Of a stretch of 64,000 nt of DNA, positions 54,617 to 64,000 are shown piece by piece. The notes beneath the pieces were generated by a model. The model was not told the origin of the DNA. It saw only the letters and a program-made list of their open reading frames with translations, and searched no databases. The first letter of the stretch is position 1, and each line of letters starts with the position of its first letter. Source of the stretch: Alteromonas halophila (lineage in GTDB: Bacteria > Pseudomonadota > Gammaproteobacteria > Enterobacterales > Alteromonadaceae); assembly GCF_014651815.1 (NCBI RefSeq), contig NZ_BMXP01000003.1, forward strand, positions 124,001 to 188,000. Direction: 5' to 3'. The translations under genes and the position numbers were made by a program.

Positions 54617-55329
54617 TTCAGGACACTGATCTGCCCAATATAGAGTCGGCGCTGCTCGATATCCCTGATCAGAACAAGATTCAGGGTAGCGCTGTGGAAC
54701 ACGCGCCCCGAATTCTTCTGCTATACGGTTCGTTGCGAGAGCGCTCCTTCAGCCGCTTAGTGATTGAAGAGTGTGCGCGTCTGCTTACGCGCTTTGGTGC
54801 TGAGGTGGCGATTTTTGACCCTAACGGCCTGCCTCAAACGGATACCGTCAGTGCCGACCATCCCAAAGTCAGTGAACTTCGTGAGCTAATGATGTGGTCG
54901 GAAGGCCAGGTATGGTGTTCACCTGAACGCCATGGGTCGATGACCAGTATTTTTAAAAGTCAGATAGACTGGGTACCACTTAACCTGGGTGGCGTACGCC
55001 CAACGCAGGGCAAAACACTGGCGGTCATGCAGGTATGCGGTGGCTCCCAGTCGTTTAATGTGGTGAATCAGCTACGAACGCTGGGACGCTGGATGCGTAT
55101 GGTCACGATTCCCAACCAGTCATCTGTGCCGAAAGCCTTTCTGGAATTTGATGATAACAACCGAATGAAACCCTCATCCTACTACAACCGCATTGTTGAT
55201 GTGATGGAGGAACTGGTGAAATTCACGTTGCTGCTGCGCGGCAATAAAGATTACTTTGTCGACCGCTACTCTGAGCGTTGTGAAAGCGCAGATGAGGTCA
55301 GTGCCCGGGTCAATCAGCGTTCTTTATAG
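54613..55329 (+). CDS. arsH: Organoarsenical oxidase ArsH (flavoprotein)
   Basis: 238-aa NADPH-dependent FMN protein that oxidises trivalent organoarsenicals. The FMN loop [16 protein letters not shown] and [14 protein letters not shown] match. Coupled to arsC by a 4-nt overlap. Confidence 0.95.
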   Translation: MIQDTDLPNIESALLDIPDQNKIQGSAVEHAPRILLLYGSLRERSFSRLVIEECARLLTRFGAEVAIFDPNGLPQTDTVSADHPKVSELRELMMWSEGQVWCSPERHGSMTSIFKSQIDWVPLNLGGVRPTQGKTLAVMQVCGGSQSFNVVNQLRTLGRWMRMVTIPNQSSVPKAFLEFDDNNRMKPSSYYNRIVDVMEELVKFTLLLRGNKDYFVDRYSERCESADEVSARVNQRSL

Positions 55330-55338
55330 GAGTTAAAC

Positions 55339-56355
55339 ATGGGATTATTTGAACGGTATTTATCGGTCTGGGTGGCTCTGGCTATTTTAGCTGGTATGGC
55401 CGCCGGCATGCTGGTGCCTGGCGTATTTGAAACCATCGCGGCTTTTGAGTACGCACATGTGAATCTGGTGATTGCAGTACTCATCTGGCTGATGATTTAT
55501 CCTATCATGGTACAGGTTGATTTCTCTTCCATTAAAGATGTGGGCAAAAAGCCAAAAGGCCTGATCCTCACGCTCGTGATTAACTGGCTGATCAAGCCGT
55601 TTTCTATGGCGCTGCTGGGCTGGCTGTTCTTTAAAGGCCTGTTTGCCGACTGGGTCGATCCACAAACGGCATCAGAATATATTGCTGGCATGATCCTGCT
55701 TGGCGTCGCGCCCTGCACAGCAATGGTATTTATCTGGAGTCAGCTGACCAAAGGTGATGCGAATTACACGCTGGTACAGGTGTCCATCAATGATGTCATA
55801 ATGATTTTTGCGTTTGCACCTATCGCAGGACTGCTGCTGGGTGTCACAGATATTACCGTGCCATGGGACACGCTGTTGCTGTCGGTGGTGCTGTATGTGG
55901 TTATCCCGCTGGTTGCCGGAGCCCTTACCCGCAACAAGCTCGATAAGGCTGACGATCATTCCAGACTCAACCACTTTTTAGCCGCAATGAAACCCTGGTC
56001 CATTGTCGGGTTGCTGGCCACTGTTTTCCTGCTGTTTGGCTTTCAGTCAGAAACCATTATAGAGAAGCCGCAGGCGATCGTGCTCATTGCCATTCCACTG
56101 CTCATTCAGACATACGGTATTTTTGCTATCGCTTACCTGCTGGCCAGACAGCTGAAACTGCCGCATAACGTCGCGGCGCCAGCGTGCATGATTGGCACAT
56201 CGAACTTCTTTGAGCTGGCGGTCGCGGTGGCCATTTCCGTATTCGGGTTGCACTCCGGCGCGGCTCTGGCAACGGTAGTGGGCGTACTGGTAGAGGTGCC
56301 GGTAATGTTATCGTTGGTGTGGTTTGCCAATCGTACCCGACACTGGTTTGCTTAG
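55339..56355 (+). CDS. acr3: Arsenite efflux permease Acr3
   Basis: 338-aa, ten-helix arsenite exporter of the Acr3/ArsB-2 family. Catalytic Cys in [13 protein letters not shown] and Glu in [11 protein letters not shown] are present. Last gene of the ars operon. Confidence 0.95.
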   Translation: MGLFERYLSVWVALAILAGMAAGMLVPGVFETIAAFEYAHVNLVIAVLIWLMIYPIMVQVDFSSIKDVGKKPKGLILTLVINWLIKPFSMALLGWLFFKGLFADWVDPQTASEYIAGMILLGVAPCTAMVFIWSQLTKGDANYTLVQVSINDVIMIFAFAPIAGLLLGVTDITVPWDTLLLSVVLYVVIPLVAGALTRNKLDKADDHSRLNHFLAAMKPWSIVGLLATVFLLFGFQSETIIEKPQAIVLIAIPLLIQTYGIFAIAYLLARQLKLPHNVAAPACMIGTSNFFELAVAVAISVFGLHSGAALATVVGVLVEVPVMLSLVWFANRTRHWFA

Positions 56356-56407
56356 CATGCAACCCTGTCGTTGTTCGACGCGCCCTTAACATGATTAATT
56401 AACGACT

Positions 56408-56443
56408 AAACGCGCCGTGCAGTGCCTCTGAACGGCGCGCTTT
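56408..56443 (+). terminator. Terminator after the ars operon
   Basis: ACGCGCCGT and ACGGCGCG pair across a 13-nt loop, followed by CTTT, about 50 nt after acr3. Confidence 0.7.
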
Positions 56444-56524
56444 GTCAGAGAAGGCGCAACTGCATCCAATTTCACCGGTCAAACGTATCTTTTCCATCGA
56501 TACGTATGTTTGAAGGAAACAATA

Positions 56525-57361
56525 ATGACGAACAGGGTGAAATTGAAATTTATCGGTCTGTGCTGCCTGCTAACGGCCTTTACCCCGCATTTACACGCAC
56601 ATGACTTCTGGCTGGAGCCCGGTCAGTTCTATTATGAGTCGGCTACGTCTGTGCCGATTCAGTTTAAAGTGGGTCACAATAAGGATGCCGACAACTGGAA
56701 TCTTACCTGGGATAAAGTTGTTGCCCTACGCAGTTATTCATCAACAGGCGTGACCGATATGGCCGCCAGCATTATTCCAAGATCAGGATTTATGCCCGGC
56801 GTTGCTAAACTACAGAAGCGTAAGCCCGGCTCCTATGTAATTGGGTTTGAAAGCTACCATAGCGTAAGTACGCTTGACGCGGAAAAATTTAATGGTTATT
56901 TAGAAGAGGAAGGCCTTAAGCAAATTCAGACCCACAGACGTGAAAATGACTTAAGTAATACTCCGGGTACGGAAATATACTCCCGCAAAGCCAAAAGCAT
57001 TGTACAAATAGGCAATACGCTGTCCGACACCGTTACCCGCCCCATCGGCCACACACTTGAAATTATTCCTCTTCAGCATCCTGCCAGTTTGAAGGAAGAC
57101 GGCGCGTTACCGGTGCAGGTATTATTTCGCGGTGAGCCCCTGCACAATGCAATGATTGATGCCATGCCACTGGGTGAGGCCAGTCATCAGATACAGACAT
57201 TGACCACTGACAAAAACGGCAATGCGACCTTTCACTTTACTGAAAGCGGTCCGGTCAAGCTTAACGTGGTCTGGGGGGTTCCAGTAGAAAATAACGACCG
57301 CGCCGACTATGAAACGTACTTTTCCAGTCTGACATTTACGGTGAGCCGCACCAGTAGCTGA
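56525..57361 (+). CDS. DUF4198 periplasmic protein
   Basis: 278-aa exported protein: signal peptide ends near HLHA, then AHDFWLEPGQFYYESA typical of DUF4198, a family often near metal (Ni/Co) uptake genes. Function unproven. ATG 56525 follows AAGGAA. Between the ars operon and the convergent mrp operon. Confidence 0.83.
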   Translation: MTNRVKLKFIGLCCLLTAFTPHLHAHDFWLEPGQFYYESATSVPIQFKVGHNKDADNWNLTWDKVVALRSYSSTGVTDMAASIIPRSGFMPGVAKLQKRKPGSYVIGFESYHSVSTLDAEKFNGYLEEEGLKQIQTHRRENDLSNTPGTEIYSRKAKSIVQIGNTLSDTVTRPIGHTLEIIPLQHPASLKEDGALPVQVLFRGEPLHNAMIDAMPLGEASHQIQTLTTDKNGNATFHFTESGPVKLNVVWGVPVENNDRADYETYFSSLTFTVSRTSS

Positions 57362-57409
57362 TAACCGGCGAACCTGCCCGTGACACCTAAGTGGCGGCCT
57401 GTCGTGCCG

Positions 57410-57796
57410 CTATTTAGTGTCGTCAGCCTCGTTCTCTGTTTCTGGCGGGCGCTGCGCCCTGGCTGTTATCACCATGTGCTGATTGCGGGTTTTATCCATC
57501 ATTTTTGCCCGGTGGTGCATGGCCACTTTCGCAAGGATCATAGCTGTAACGGGCGCTGTTATTACTAAAAACAAAGTGATCAGCAATTCATGCAGCGTCA
57601 GGTATCCATGAAGGTGCGACATATATATAACCGAGCCGATTAAAATACCGCCAAGCCCTACCGTTGTCGCCTTGGTCGGGCCATGCAGACGGCAATAAAT
57701 ATCCTTCAGACGCAGCAAGCCTATCGAGCCTACCAGCACAAAGGTGCCGCCTATAAGCAGTAACACCGACACTGTCACTTCAACCCAGAAACTCAT
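57410..57796 (-). CDS. mrpG: Mrp antiporter subunit G
   Basis: 128-aa three-helix subunit of the Mrp Na+/H+ antiporter: GSIGLLRLKDIYCRLHGPTKATT signature. Hydrophilic tail longer than usual. Last gene of the mrp operon. Confidence 0.93.
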   Translation of the reverse strand: MSFWVEVTVSVLLLIGGTFVLVGSIGLLRLKDIYCRLHGPTKATTVGLGGILIGSVIYMSHLHGYLTLHELLITLFLVITAPVTAMILAKVAMHHRAKMMDKTRNQHMVITARAQRPPETENEADDTK

Positions 57797-57804
57797 ACCT
57801 TACC

Positions 57805-58074
57805 CTATTCGATTATGTCGCCGCGCAGCATATACTTGCCAAACGCAACGCTGCTGACAAACCCCAGCATGGCAATCAACAACGCAGCCTCGAAATACAG
57901 CGAAGTGCCCTGATACATACCGTACAGCATAATTAGCGCAATACTGTTTATATACATGGTGTCCAGCGCCAGGATCCGGTCGACCAGATCCGGACCGATA
58001 AGCAGCCGCCACAGATTCAGTACCAGGGCAACGCTTATCATACCGCCAACAATAATCACGACATGCTCTAACAT
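57805..58074 (-). CDS. mrpF: Mrp antiporter subunit F
   Basis: 89-aa three-helix subunit (RLLIGPDLVDRILALDTMYINSI). Overlaps mrpE by 7 nt and precedes mrpG by 8 bp. Confidence 0.94.
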   Translation of the reverse strand: MLEHVVIIVGGMISVALVLNLWRLLIGPDLVDRILALDTMYINSIALIMLYGMYQGTSLYFEAALLIAMLGFVSSVAFGKYMLRGDIIE

Positions 58075-58568
58075 TTGAATATCTCCCTGATCGCTAACTC
58101 ATACCGCTGTTTAATTAACGATATTATTTCCTGCTCATCGTCCGGCATGCTCAGCACATGCACATACAACCAGTTTTTGTCTTTCGACAATTCGGCACTG
58201 AGTGTGCCGGGTGTCATGGTGACGGTGTTGGCCAGTATCGTAATAGGAAAGTCTTCTTCCAGATCCAGCGGTACAGCAATAAAGCCGGGCTTAATACGCC
58301 GCATGGGACCGATGACAAGAATAGCAACCTGGACATTGGCCACAATAATATCGCCGGCGACCATCAGTACATACCGAACTGCCCTGAAAGGCCGTTTAAC
58401 CTTCGGCTGAGGGATTTGAAGTGGTGCGCACAGTAACGGAATAATTATAGCGAACACGGCACCCAGAAGAATATGACCCGGACTGACGCTGACGTTAAGC
58501 ATTAGCCACACCACCAGCAGCAAAAAGCTGGTTACTGGTTTTGGAATGATGCGTGAAAGCATACTCAT
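58068..58568 (-). CDS. mrpE: Mrp antiporter subunit E
   Basis: 166-aa subunit with N-terminal helices and the conserved ITILANTVTMTPGTLS segment. Overlaps mrpD by 4 nt and mrpF by 7 nt, so translation is coupled. Confidence 0.94.
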   Translation of the reverse strand: MSMLSRIIPKPVTSFLLLVVWLMLNVSVSPGHILLGAVFAIIIPLLCAPLQIPQPKVKRPFRAVRYVLMVAGDIIVANVQVAILVIGPMRRIKPGFIAVPLDLEEDFPITILANTVTMTPGTLSAELSKDKNWLYVHVLSMPDDEQEIISLIKQRYELAIREIFKC

Positions 58569-60091
58569 GGCTGAGCCCCCGGCAATTGCAGTACACGCAC
58601 GGCCGTGCTCAAATCATGGAGTTGCTGCGCAGCTTGCCCGGTATAGTCGGTGACAGTGGCACCGAATACCACAATGACTGGTGAGGCCAGCAACAATAAC
58701 AGGACACCGCTGATCTGCCAGTACGACACCACTGATTCATCGGCTTTGTCACGCTCGCCAGCGTGGCGCCAGAACAGCGTTGTGCCGGCACGTGACAGTG
58801 CGACAATGCTAAGCAAACTCGACACTAATATAACCGGCCACACCCAGAATTTATCACTGCCGGTTGCGGCCGACTGCAAGATAACCAGCTTACCAATAAA
58901 GCCGGAAAAGGGCGGCAGCCCGGCAATGGCCATTGCCGCGACAAAGAAGAGAAGACCAAGCAGCGCTGGCTGTTCAACTTTTCTGGCAATTACAAACCGG
59001 TCTTCCGCTTTCCCCCGCTGCCGGCCAATCATATCGGCAATTAAAAACAAGGCCGCGGATATCAGTGTGCTGTGGATAAGGTAATAAAAGCCGGCGGCGC
59101 TGGCTTCGGGCGTACGAATAGCAAACGCCATCAGCAATGTCCCCACAGATATAATAACCAGGTTTGCTGCCAGCCCTCTTAAGTGTGGGCTGGCCAGTGC
59201 CCCCACGGTGCCAATAAACACAGTAGCAATGGACAGGGGCCAGATCCATGGCTGGATCACGTCGCTCAGATTTCCCGCCTGGTCACCAAATACCACGGTG
59301 TATACACGAAATATGCCGTACACGCCGACCTTGGTCATGATGGCAAACAGCGCGGCTACTGGCGCACTGGCAGCAGCATAGGTGCGCGGCAGCCAGAAGT
59401 GCAGCGGCAACATCGCCGCCTTGAGACCAAAGACGACCAGCAATAACATAGCGCCTGCTTCGGCAATGACCTGCTCGCCGGGTGTAAGACTGCTGATTTT
59501 AAGCGACATGTCCGCAATATTCAGCGTGCCTGTGGTGCCGTACAGCGTGCCCAGCGCAAACAAAAACAGCGATGAGCCTACGAGATTCAGGATCACGTAG
59601 TGCACATTTGCCAGTGTTTTTTGTTTCCCTCCACCATGGATCAGCAGTGCATAGGAGGCGATTAACAGCACTTCAAAAAACACAAACAGGTTAAACAAAT
59701 CGTGCGTCAAAAACGCACCGGTGATCCCCATAAGCTGAAATTGCATCAGCGGATGAAAATACCGTCCTTCCCGGTCAGTGCCTCCAAAGGCATACAAGGT
59801 CGAGGCCAGCCCCAGAAACCCGGTAAGCAATACCAGTATTACCGCCAGTGGATCGGCAAACATAATAATGCCAAAGGGCGCCTGCCAGTCGCCAATGGCA
59901 TACATGACTGGCCCCTGCTGGCTAACCTGAAACATCAGTAAAAGCGTAGCACCAATGTGCAATAACATGAGCAGCGTTACGCCAATACGACGATTAACAT
60001 AGCGCTCTATACCCGCAAAAGGCGGTAGCAGAAGCAGCAGGCCACCAAGCAACGGGATTAAAATTGGCAATACGGGAAGATGTGCCATCAT
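58565..60091 (-). CDS. mrpD: Mrp antiporter subunit D (proton-channel subunit)
   Basis: 508-aa subunit related to NADH dehydrogenase NuoM/N: about 14 helices with FFEVLLIASYALLIHGGG containing the essential Glu, and KAAMLPLHFWLP with conserved Lys. ATGATG start overlaps the mrpC stop. Confidence 0.95.
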   Translation of the reverse strand: MMAHLPVLPILIPLLGGLLLLLPPFAGIERYVNRRIGVTLLMLLHIGATLLLMFQVSQQGPVMYAIGDWQAPFGIIMFADPLAVILVLLTGFLGLASTLYAFGGTDREGRYFHPLMQFQLMGITGAFLTHDLFNLFVFFEVLLIASYALLIHGGGKQKTLANVHYVILNLVGSSLFLFALGTLYGTTGTLNIADMSLKISSLTPGEQVIAEAGAMLLLVVFGLKAAMLPLHFWLPRTYAAASAPVAALFAIMTKVGVYGIFRVYTVVFGDQAGNLSDVIQPWIWPLSIATVFIGTVGALASPHLRGLAANLVIISVGTLLMAFAIRTPEASAAGFYYLIHSTLISAALFLIADMIGRQRGKAEDRFVIARKVEQPALLGLLFFVAAMAIAGLPPFSGFIGKLVILQSAATGSDKFWVWPVILVSSLLSIVALSRAGTTLFWRHAGERDKADESVVSYWQISGVLLLLLASPVIVVFGATVTDYTGQAAQQLHDLSTAVRVLQLPGAQP

Positions 60092-60456
60092 TTTGATTTA
60101 CTCCGGTGCACGTCGCCGCCACGAGGCGTACCCGGCGGCTCTTTGCCGTCGACATAATCATTGCCAAGATCTGCCCGCGCACGCATCGATAAAATGACAA
60201 TAAAAGCAATCATTGCAAATCCAATCACAATAGCCGTCAGCACCAGAGCCTGAGGAAGAGGATCCGGATAATTCTCTGCTTTTTTGAGTATGGCGGCACC
60301 GGTCAGGCTCAATCGTCCGCTTGAGAACAAAAATAAATTTACCGCATAGCCCAGCATGATTAGGCCGACAACAACGGGAAACGTACGGCCACGAAGACAC
60401 AAAAAGACGCCGCTAAAGGTCATCACCCCCACACACAGGGAATACAACAATTCCAT
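60088..60456 (-). CDS. mrpC: Mrp antiporter subunit C
   Basis: 122-aa NuoK-like three-helix subunit (LIMLGYAVNLFLF; LPQALVLTAIVIGFA). Overlaps mrpA by 1 nt and mrpD by 4 nt. Confidence 0.95.
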   Translation of the reverse strand: MELLYSLCVGVMTFSGVFLCLRGRTFPVVVGLIMLGYAVNLFLFSSGRLSLTGAAILKKAENYPDPLPQALVLTAIVIGFAMIAFIVILSMRARADLGNDYVDGKEPPGTPRGGDVHRSKSK

Positions 60457-63251
60457 TATTCGTCCCTCACAGTTGGCCGGTGTTCAGTCGTCAGCTTGCC
60501 CAGATTCGCCAGAATTAATAAAGTCGCCCCCACCACCGTCAGATAAACACCAAGGTCAAAAATCATGGCACTGGCAAGCTCAATTTCGCCTATCCACGGA
60601 ATATCAAAGTAATCAAACCACGATGTCAAAAAGGGGCGGTCAAAGACCCAGCTGCCAATACCTGTCAATACCGCCATCAGCACACCCCACGCGATCAGGT
60701 TCTGATAATTTACTTTGATGCGTGGCTTAATCCAGTCAACCCCGTGCGCAATGTACTGCTGAATCAGTGCAACAGACGTCACCAGGCCGGCGATAAACCC
60801 GCCCCCTGGCAGGTTGTGCCCGCGAATAAAAATGAAGGCCGACACTAGCAGAGCAAGGGGCAACAGACTTTGTGAAATCATCACTAATACGGGCGGATGG
60901 GCATCTTCCGACCAGGCAATCCCCTTGTCGTTAGCCGATGGCATAGCCAGTCGAATTCGGGTTAGCAGTTTAAATATTCCCAGTGCAGCAATCCCTAATA
61001 CCGTGATTTCACCCAGCGTATCGAAGCCACGAAAATCAACCAGGATCACGTTTACGACATTGGTTCCGCCCCCACCGGTTTTACTGTTCGCCAAAAAGAA
61101 GTCGGAAATACTGTCCAGCGGGCGGGTGATCATCGCATAATTGATGGTTGCAACTATGCCGCCGAGCAGCGCAGCGATAGCCAGATCTCTGACAATTCGT
61201 ACTGGTGATGACTCTGCCGGCGTTTTTTGCGGCAAAAAGAACAGCGCCAGCATTAGCAGGATCACCGTTACAATTTCAACTGCCAGTTGCGTTAACGCCA
61301 GATCCGGCGCCGCAAAGCGCGCAAAGGCTACCGACACGACAAGACCAACGACTGACACTGTGATAAGCGCAACCATTCGCCGTTTGTGTAAAACCGCGGT
61401 GACCACTGCACTGATACACAACAAGACTGCCAGGGTAATTTCAATGCCATTGACGCTTTGATGGGGCACCCGGCCCGCCGCGCTGTTTAGCTGCATAAGC
61501 GGTATCGCGGTAACAACAATAACCAGCAGCAACAACACGCCCACGTAGCGCTGCAGCGAGCCATTACTCAACCAGTTATTCAGACGGCTGGCCTGCGCTA
61601 CCACTCCCTGAATGCCACGTTCAAAAACTAACTTAGCATCGGTTTCTGAGAATTGGGACTGAAAGCGATAGAGCCGCTGACGATATGCATAGACCAGCAG
61701 CCCTCCCAGAATTGCCACGACACTCATCAGCAGCGGCAGATTCAGACCATGCCATATCGATAAGCTGTAATCGGGCAAGGGCTGATTTGGCAGCAACGAT
61801 GTCGATGATATTGCCAGTATGTCACCGACCATAAAGTCAGGGAACATTCCTACCATTAAGCAAAGTACAACCAGCAGCTCGACCGGCACCTTCATATAGC
61901 GGGGCGGTTCATGAGGCGTTTTCGGTAAATCATCGGGTTCTTTGTTAAAAAATACGTCGTGAATAAAGCGCAAGGAGTACGCAACTGATAACACGCCGCC
62001 AACTGTGGCCAGAACAGGAATCATCCAGGATAACGAGCCCAGCGTAACCTGCTCCAGGGTTTCGGCAAAAAACATTTCTTTTGATAGAAAGCCGTTAAAT
62101 AACGGGATCCCGGCCATAGATGCGGCCGATACCATGGCCAGTGTGGCGGTGTGCGGCATAAATTGCCAGAGTCCGCTGAGTTTACGCATATCGCGAGTGC
62201 CCGCTTCATGATCAATGATCCCCGCGGCCATAAACAGTGACGCCTTGAACACCGCGTGATTCATTATATGAAACAGTGCGGCGATAGCAGATAATTGCGT
62301 GTTCATGCCAAGAAGCAGGGTAATCAGGCCTAAGTGACTAATTGTTGAATACGCCAGCAGCCCTTTAAGATCGTGTTTAAACAGCGCAATGTAGGCCCCG
62401 ATTAAGAAAGTCATCAGACCCGTCATACTCACAACAAAAAACCACAGCTCGGTGCCGGCCAATACCGGATAAAGTAATGCAAGCAGGAAAATACCCGCCT
62501 TAACCATGGTTGCAGAATGCAGGTAAGCACTGACCGGCGTAGGGGCTGCCATGGCGTGCGGTAGCCAGAAATGGAACGGAAACTGCGCTGATTTGGTAAA
62601 GGCGCCTAACAACACGAGTGTCAGCACCACAGGATACAGCGCATGATCTCTGATGGTATCACCGCTACTTAGCACCTTACTCAGATCATAACTGCCAACA
62701 ATATCACCAATGAGCAGCATCCCGGCCAGCAGTGCAAGCCCACCGGCTCCGGTGATAGTCAGCGCCATGCGTGCGCCTTTTCTCGACTCAGACTTAAACG
62801 ACCAGAAACTTATCAGCAAAAATGAACTGATGCTGGTTATTTCCCAGGCCATCCACAACTGTAGCAGGTTGTTGGCCAGCACAATTGAGAGCATGGCCGT
62901 CATAAATAAAATCAGGTAGGCATAAAAACGGCCGACCGCCTCGTTTGCGGACAGGTAATAGCGTGCATAAAAGATAATGAGCAACCCTATACCCAGTATG
63001 AGCAGAGCGAACAACAACGCCAGCCCGTCAACGCGTAAGGACAGTGTTAATCCCGCGCTGGGCATCCATTGAAAATATTCGGTAACAGTTTTTCCTGCTA
63101 AGACCTGTGGAGCGAGCGACACTATCTTCGCCAGCGCTACAGCAGGCGCAAGCATAGTCATCCCTGTACAAATATTTCTGCCTAGCCGCTGTGCCACCAG
63201 AGGGACAAGACAGCCTAAGAGCAGCAAAACCGGGATCCAAAATAAGCTCAT
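60456..63251 (-). CDS. mrpA: Fused Mrp antiporter subunit A/B
   Basis: 931-aa subunit: NuoL-like domain with the [12 protein letters not shown] and [16 protein letters not shown] regions, then a C-terminal MrpB-like part ([15 protein letters not shown]). The A/B fusion defines the group 2 Mrp operons also seen in Vibrio. Start ATG 63251 is the best fit to other MrpA N-termini ([11 protein letters not shown]); 63263 and upstream starts are possible. Confidence 0.93.
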   Translation of the reverse strand: MSLFWIPVLLLLGCLVPLVAQRLGRNICTGMTMLAPAVALAKIVSLAPQVLAGKTVTEYFQWMPSAGLTLSLRVDGLALLFALLILGIGLLIIFYARYYLSANEAVGRFYAYLILFMTAMLSIVLANNLLQLWMAWEITSISSFLLISFWSFKSESRKGARMALTITGAGGLALLAGMLLIGDIVGSYDLSKVLSSGDTIRDHALYPVVLTLVLLGAFTKSAQFPFHFWLPHAMAAPTPVSAYLHSATMVKAGIFLLALLYPVLAGTELWFFVVSMTGLMTFLIGAYIALFKHDLKGLLAYSTISHLGLITLLLGMNTQLSAIAALFHIMNHAVFKASLFMAAGIIDHEAGTRDMRKLSGLWQFMPHTATLAMVSAASMAGIPLFNGFLSKEMFFAETLEQVTLGSLSWMIPVLATVGGVLSVAYSLRFIHDVFFNKEPDDLPKTPHEPPRYMKVPVELLVVLCLMVGMFPDFMVGDILAISSTSLLPNQPLPDYSLSIWHGLNLPLLMSVVAILGGLLVYAYRQRLYRFQSQFSETDAKLVFERGIQGVVAQASRLNNWLSNGSLQRYVGVLLLLVIVVTAIPLMQLNSAAGRVPHQSVNGIEITLAVLLCISAVVTAVLHKRRMVALITVSVVGLVVSVAFARFAAPDLALTQLAVEIVTVILLMLALFFLPQKTPAESSPVRIVRDLAIAALLGGIVATINYAMITRPLDSISDFFLANSKTGGGGTNVVNVILVDFRGFDTLGEITVLGIAALGIFKLLTRIRLAMPSANDKGIAWSEDAHPPVLVMISQSLLPLALLVSAFIFIRGHNLPGGGFIAGLVTSVALIQQYIAHGVDWIKPRIKVNYQNLIAWGVLMAVLTGIGSWVFDRPFLTSWFDYFDIPWIGEIELASAMIFDLGVYLTVVGATLLILANLGKLTTEHRPTVRDE

Positions 63252-63368
63252 TAAGTTAACCATTCCTCTCTGGTTTTCATTATTATAAAGGGAGTATAAG
63301 AATCTCTTTTTTGGTTCTGCAGGATCATAGCACATCACCTGCTTTGAAATCGTTTGTGTCAGCATCAC

Positions 63369-63737
63369 CGGTTAGGTTACCAGGCAAGTGACGCATGACG
63401 GTGTATCACCCTGCCCCGGTTCTGGGCCAGTGCTCCGCTTTACAGTGACTCACAGACACTCTGGTGTGCAGCCGCCTGCAGACAAAATCACTATTAAAAC
63501 AATAAGCTATTCCCTATACGTATTATCTAATTATATCGGATTAACCCGTAACCTTAATTGCCTGCCTCTTCGCCAGCTATTCCCGGAATGACGGGGCGGC
63601 CTAACACTATGCCCGCCCCGCACTTTCTGATGTACTACTCAATAAGCCTGAGCATAGCGCAGTATGGCAGTAAATAACCACTCTCGCTGACTGTGCCGTG
63701 CCATGGCTGTCAGACCAGTAAGGCGCCAGGTCAGCTG
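63369..63737. other. 369-bp intergenic region
   Basis: Between mrpA leader and the DUF2339 gene. AT-rich left half, GC-rich right half; contains a short CCCGGAATGACGGG-like palindromic motif near 63582. No gene or clear promoter recognised. Confidence 0.4.
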
Positions 63738-64000
63738 TTATGAGGAGGTGCCAGTGGCTGACGCCGTGTTCAGTCGCTGGAACAGCCATCCCAGCCCGAC
63801 CAGCACACCTCCCAGGCAAATAAACGACACGGCGCGTAACAAGCCTTCTAACTGACTCATGTCAATCACAAACACCTTTACCACCACAGCCAGTAATAAT
63901 ACAAACCCCGTGTTTTGCAGTGCAGGGAAGCGTTGCTGACGGGCCACGAGTAACAGTGCGATGGAGATCACCAGCCATACCGCAGAATAACTGTACAGTT
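63738..64000 (-). CDS. DUF2339 membrane protein, C-terminal part
   Basis: The reading frame is open to the right edge, so only the last 87 residues are visible: three hydrophobic segments with VVVKVFVIDMSQLEGLLRAVSFI, the C-terminal signature of DUF2339 polytopic proteins. The start lies outside the window. Function unknown. Confidence 0.8.
   Translation of the reverse strand, partial: LYSYSAVWLVISIALLLVARQQRFPALQNTGFVLLLAVVVKVFVIDMSQLEGLLRAVSFICLGGVLVGLGWLFQRLNTASATGTSS

Noticed and set aside
60814-61461. Plus-strand ORFs inside mrpA
   Set aside because: Antisense shadows rich in Ser/Thr/Ile; mrpA domains are unambiguous.

Overview
The window looks like chromosomal DNA of a marine gammaproteobacterium of the Alteromonadaceae (Alteromonas/Salinimonas type). 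The evidence is the mix of enterobacterial-style core gene neighbourhoods (priA|rpmE, metJ|metF, yihY..dtd-yiiD, ftsY-ftsE-ftsX..rpoH, dksA-gluQRS-pcnB-folK-panB-panC) with genes typical of Alteromonas, Shewanella and Vibrio relatives: PanP aspartate decarboxylase, a proteobacterial dedicated sortase (Pds) regulatory set, an SO_0444-type metal exporter, and Mrp with fused A/B subunits. I found no rRNA, tRNA, transposase, integrase or CRISPR array.

Layout. 0-10.4 kb is housekeeping: PriA (TTG start), ribosomal protein L31, a short malic enzyme, MetJ and MetF divided by met boxes, YihY, a DUF2959 lipoprotein pair, proline iminopeptidase, D-aminoacyl-tRNA deacylase and YiiD. 10.5-17.7 kb holds rpoH and ftsYEX, split by two tandem EAL-HDOD genes on the opposite strand. 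FtsY carries an acidic linker encoded by 19 perfect copies of a 6-bp repeat. 17.8-27.5 kb holds rsmD, yjaG, a MarC/YhgN protein, a 100-bp hairpin repeat, a small HTH protein, pepB, sfsA, dksA, gluQRS, pcnB (apparently non-AUG start), folK and panBC. 27.6-33.6 kb holds panP, a degenerate EAL protein, a TrmB-like methyltransferase, the YadGH ABC exporter and an AhpD-like protein.

33.7-40.5 kb has the accessory and regulatory genes of a Pds sortase locus (PdsO, PdsR, PdsS) but no sortase and no sortase substrate. A two-gene module (DUF218 protein plus an unknown 518-aa membrane protein) lies between pdsO and pdsRS instead. 40.8-49.4 kb holds a DUF885 protein, a CNNM/CBS protein, a secreted lipase, a metal exporter, a PQQ-type sugar dehydrogenase and CstA. 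49.7-52.7 kb is a nitric-oxide module (NsrR with TTG start, a small membrane protein, NnrS, an HPP protein).

52.9-53.7 kb is the most novel stretch. Two tiny overlapping genes encode double-glycine-leader peptides whose predicted mature parts are glycine-rich, membrane-like and bounded by one Cys near each end. They are followed by a UUCG-loop terminator hairpin and a two-TM protein. This looks like an unreported two-peptide (class IIb-like) bacteriocin/microcin with its immunity gene. 53.8-56.4 kb is an arsenic operon (arsR-arsC-arsH-acr3). A DUF4198 protein, the Mrp antiporter operon (mrpAB-C-D-E-F-G) and the end of a DUF2339 membrane protein running off the right edge complete the window.
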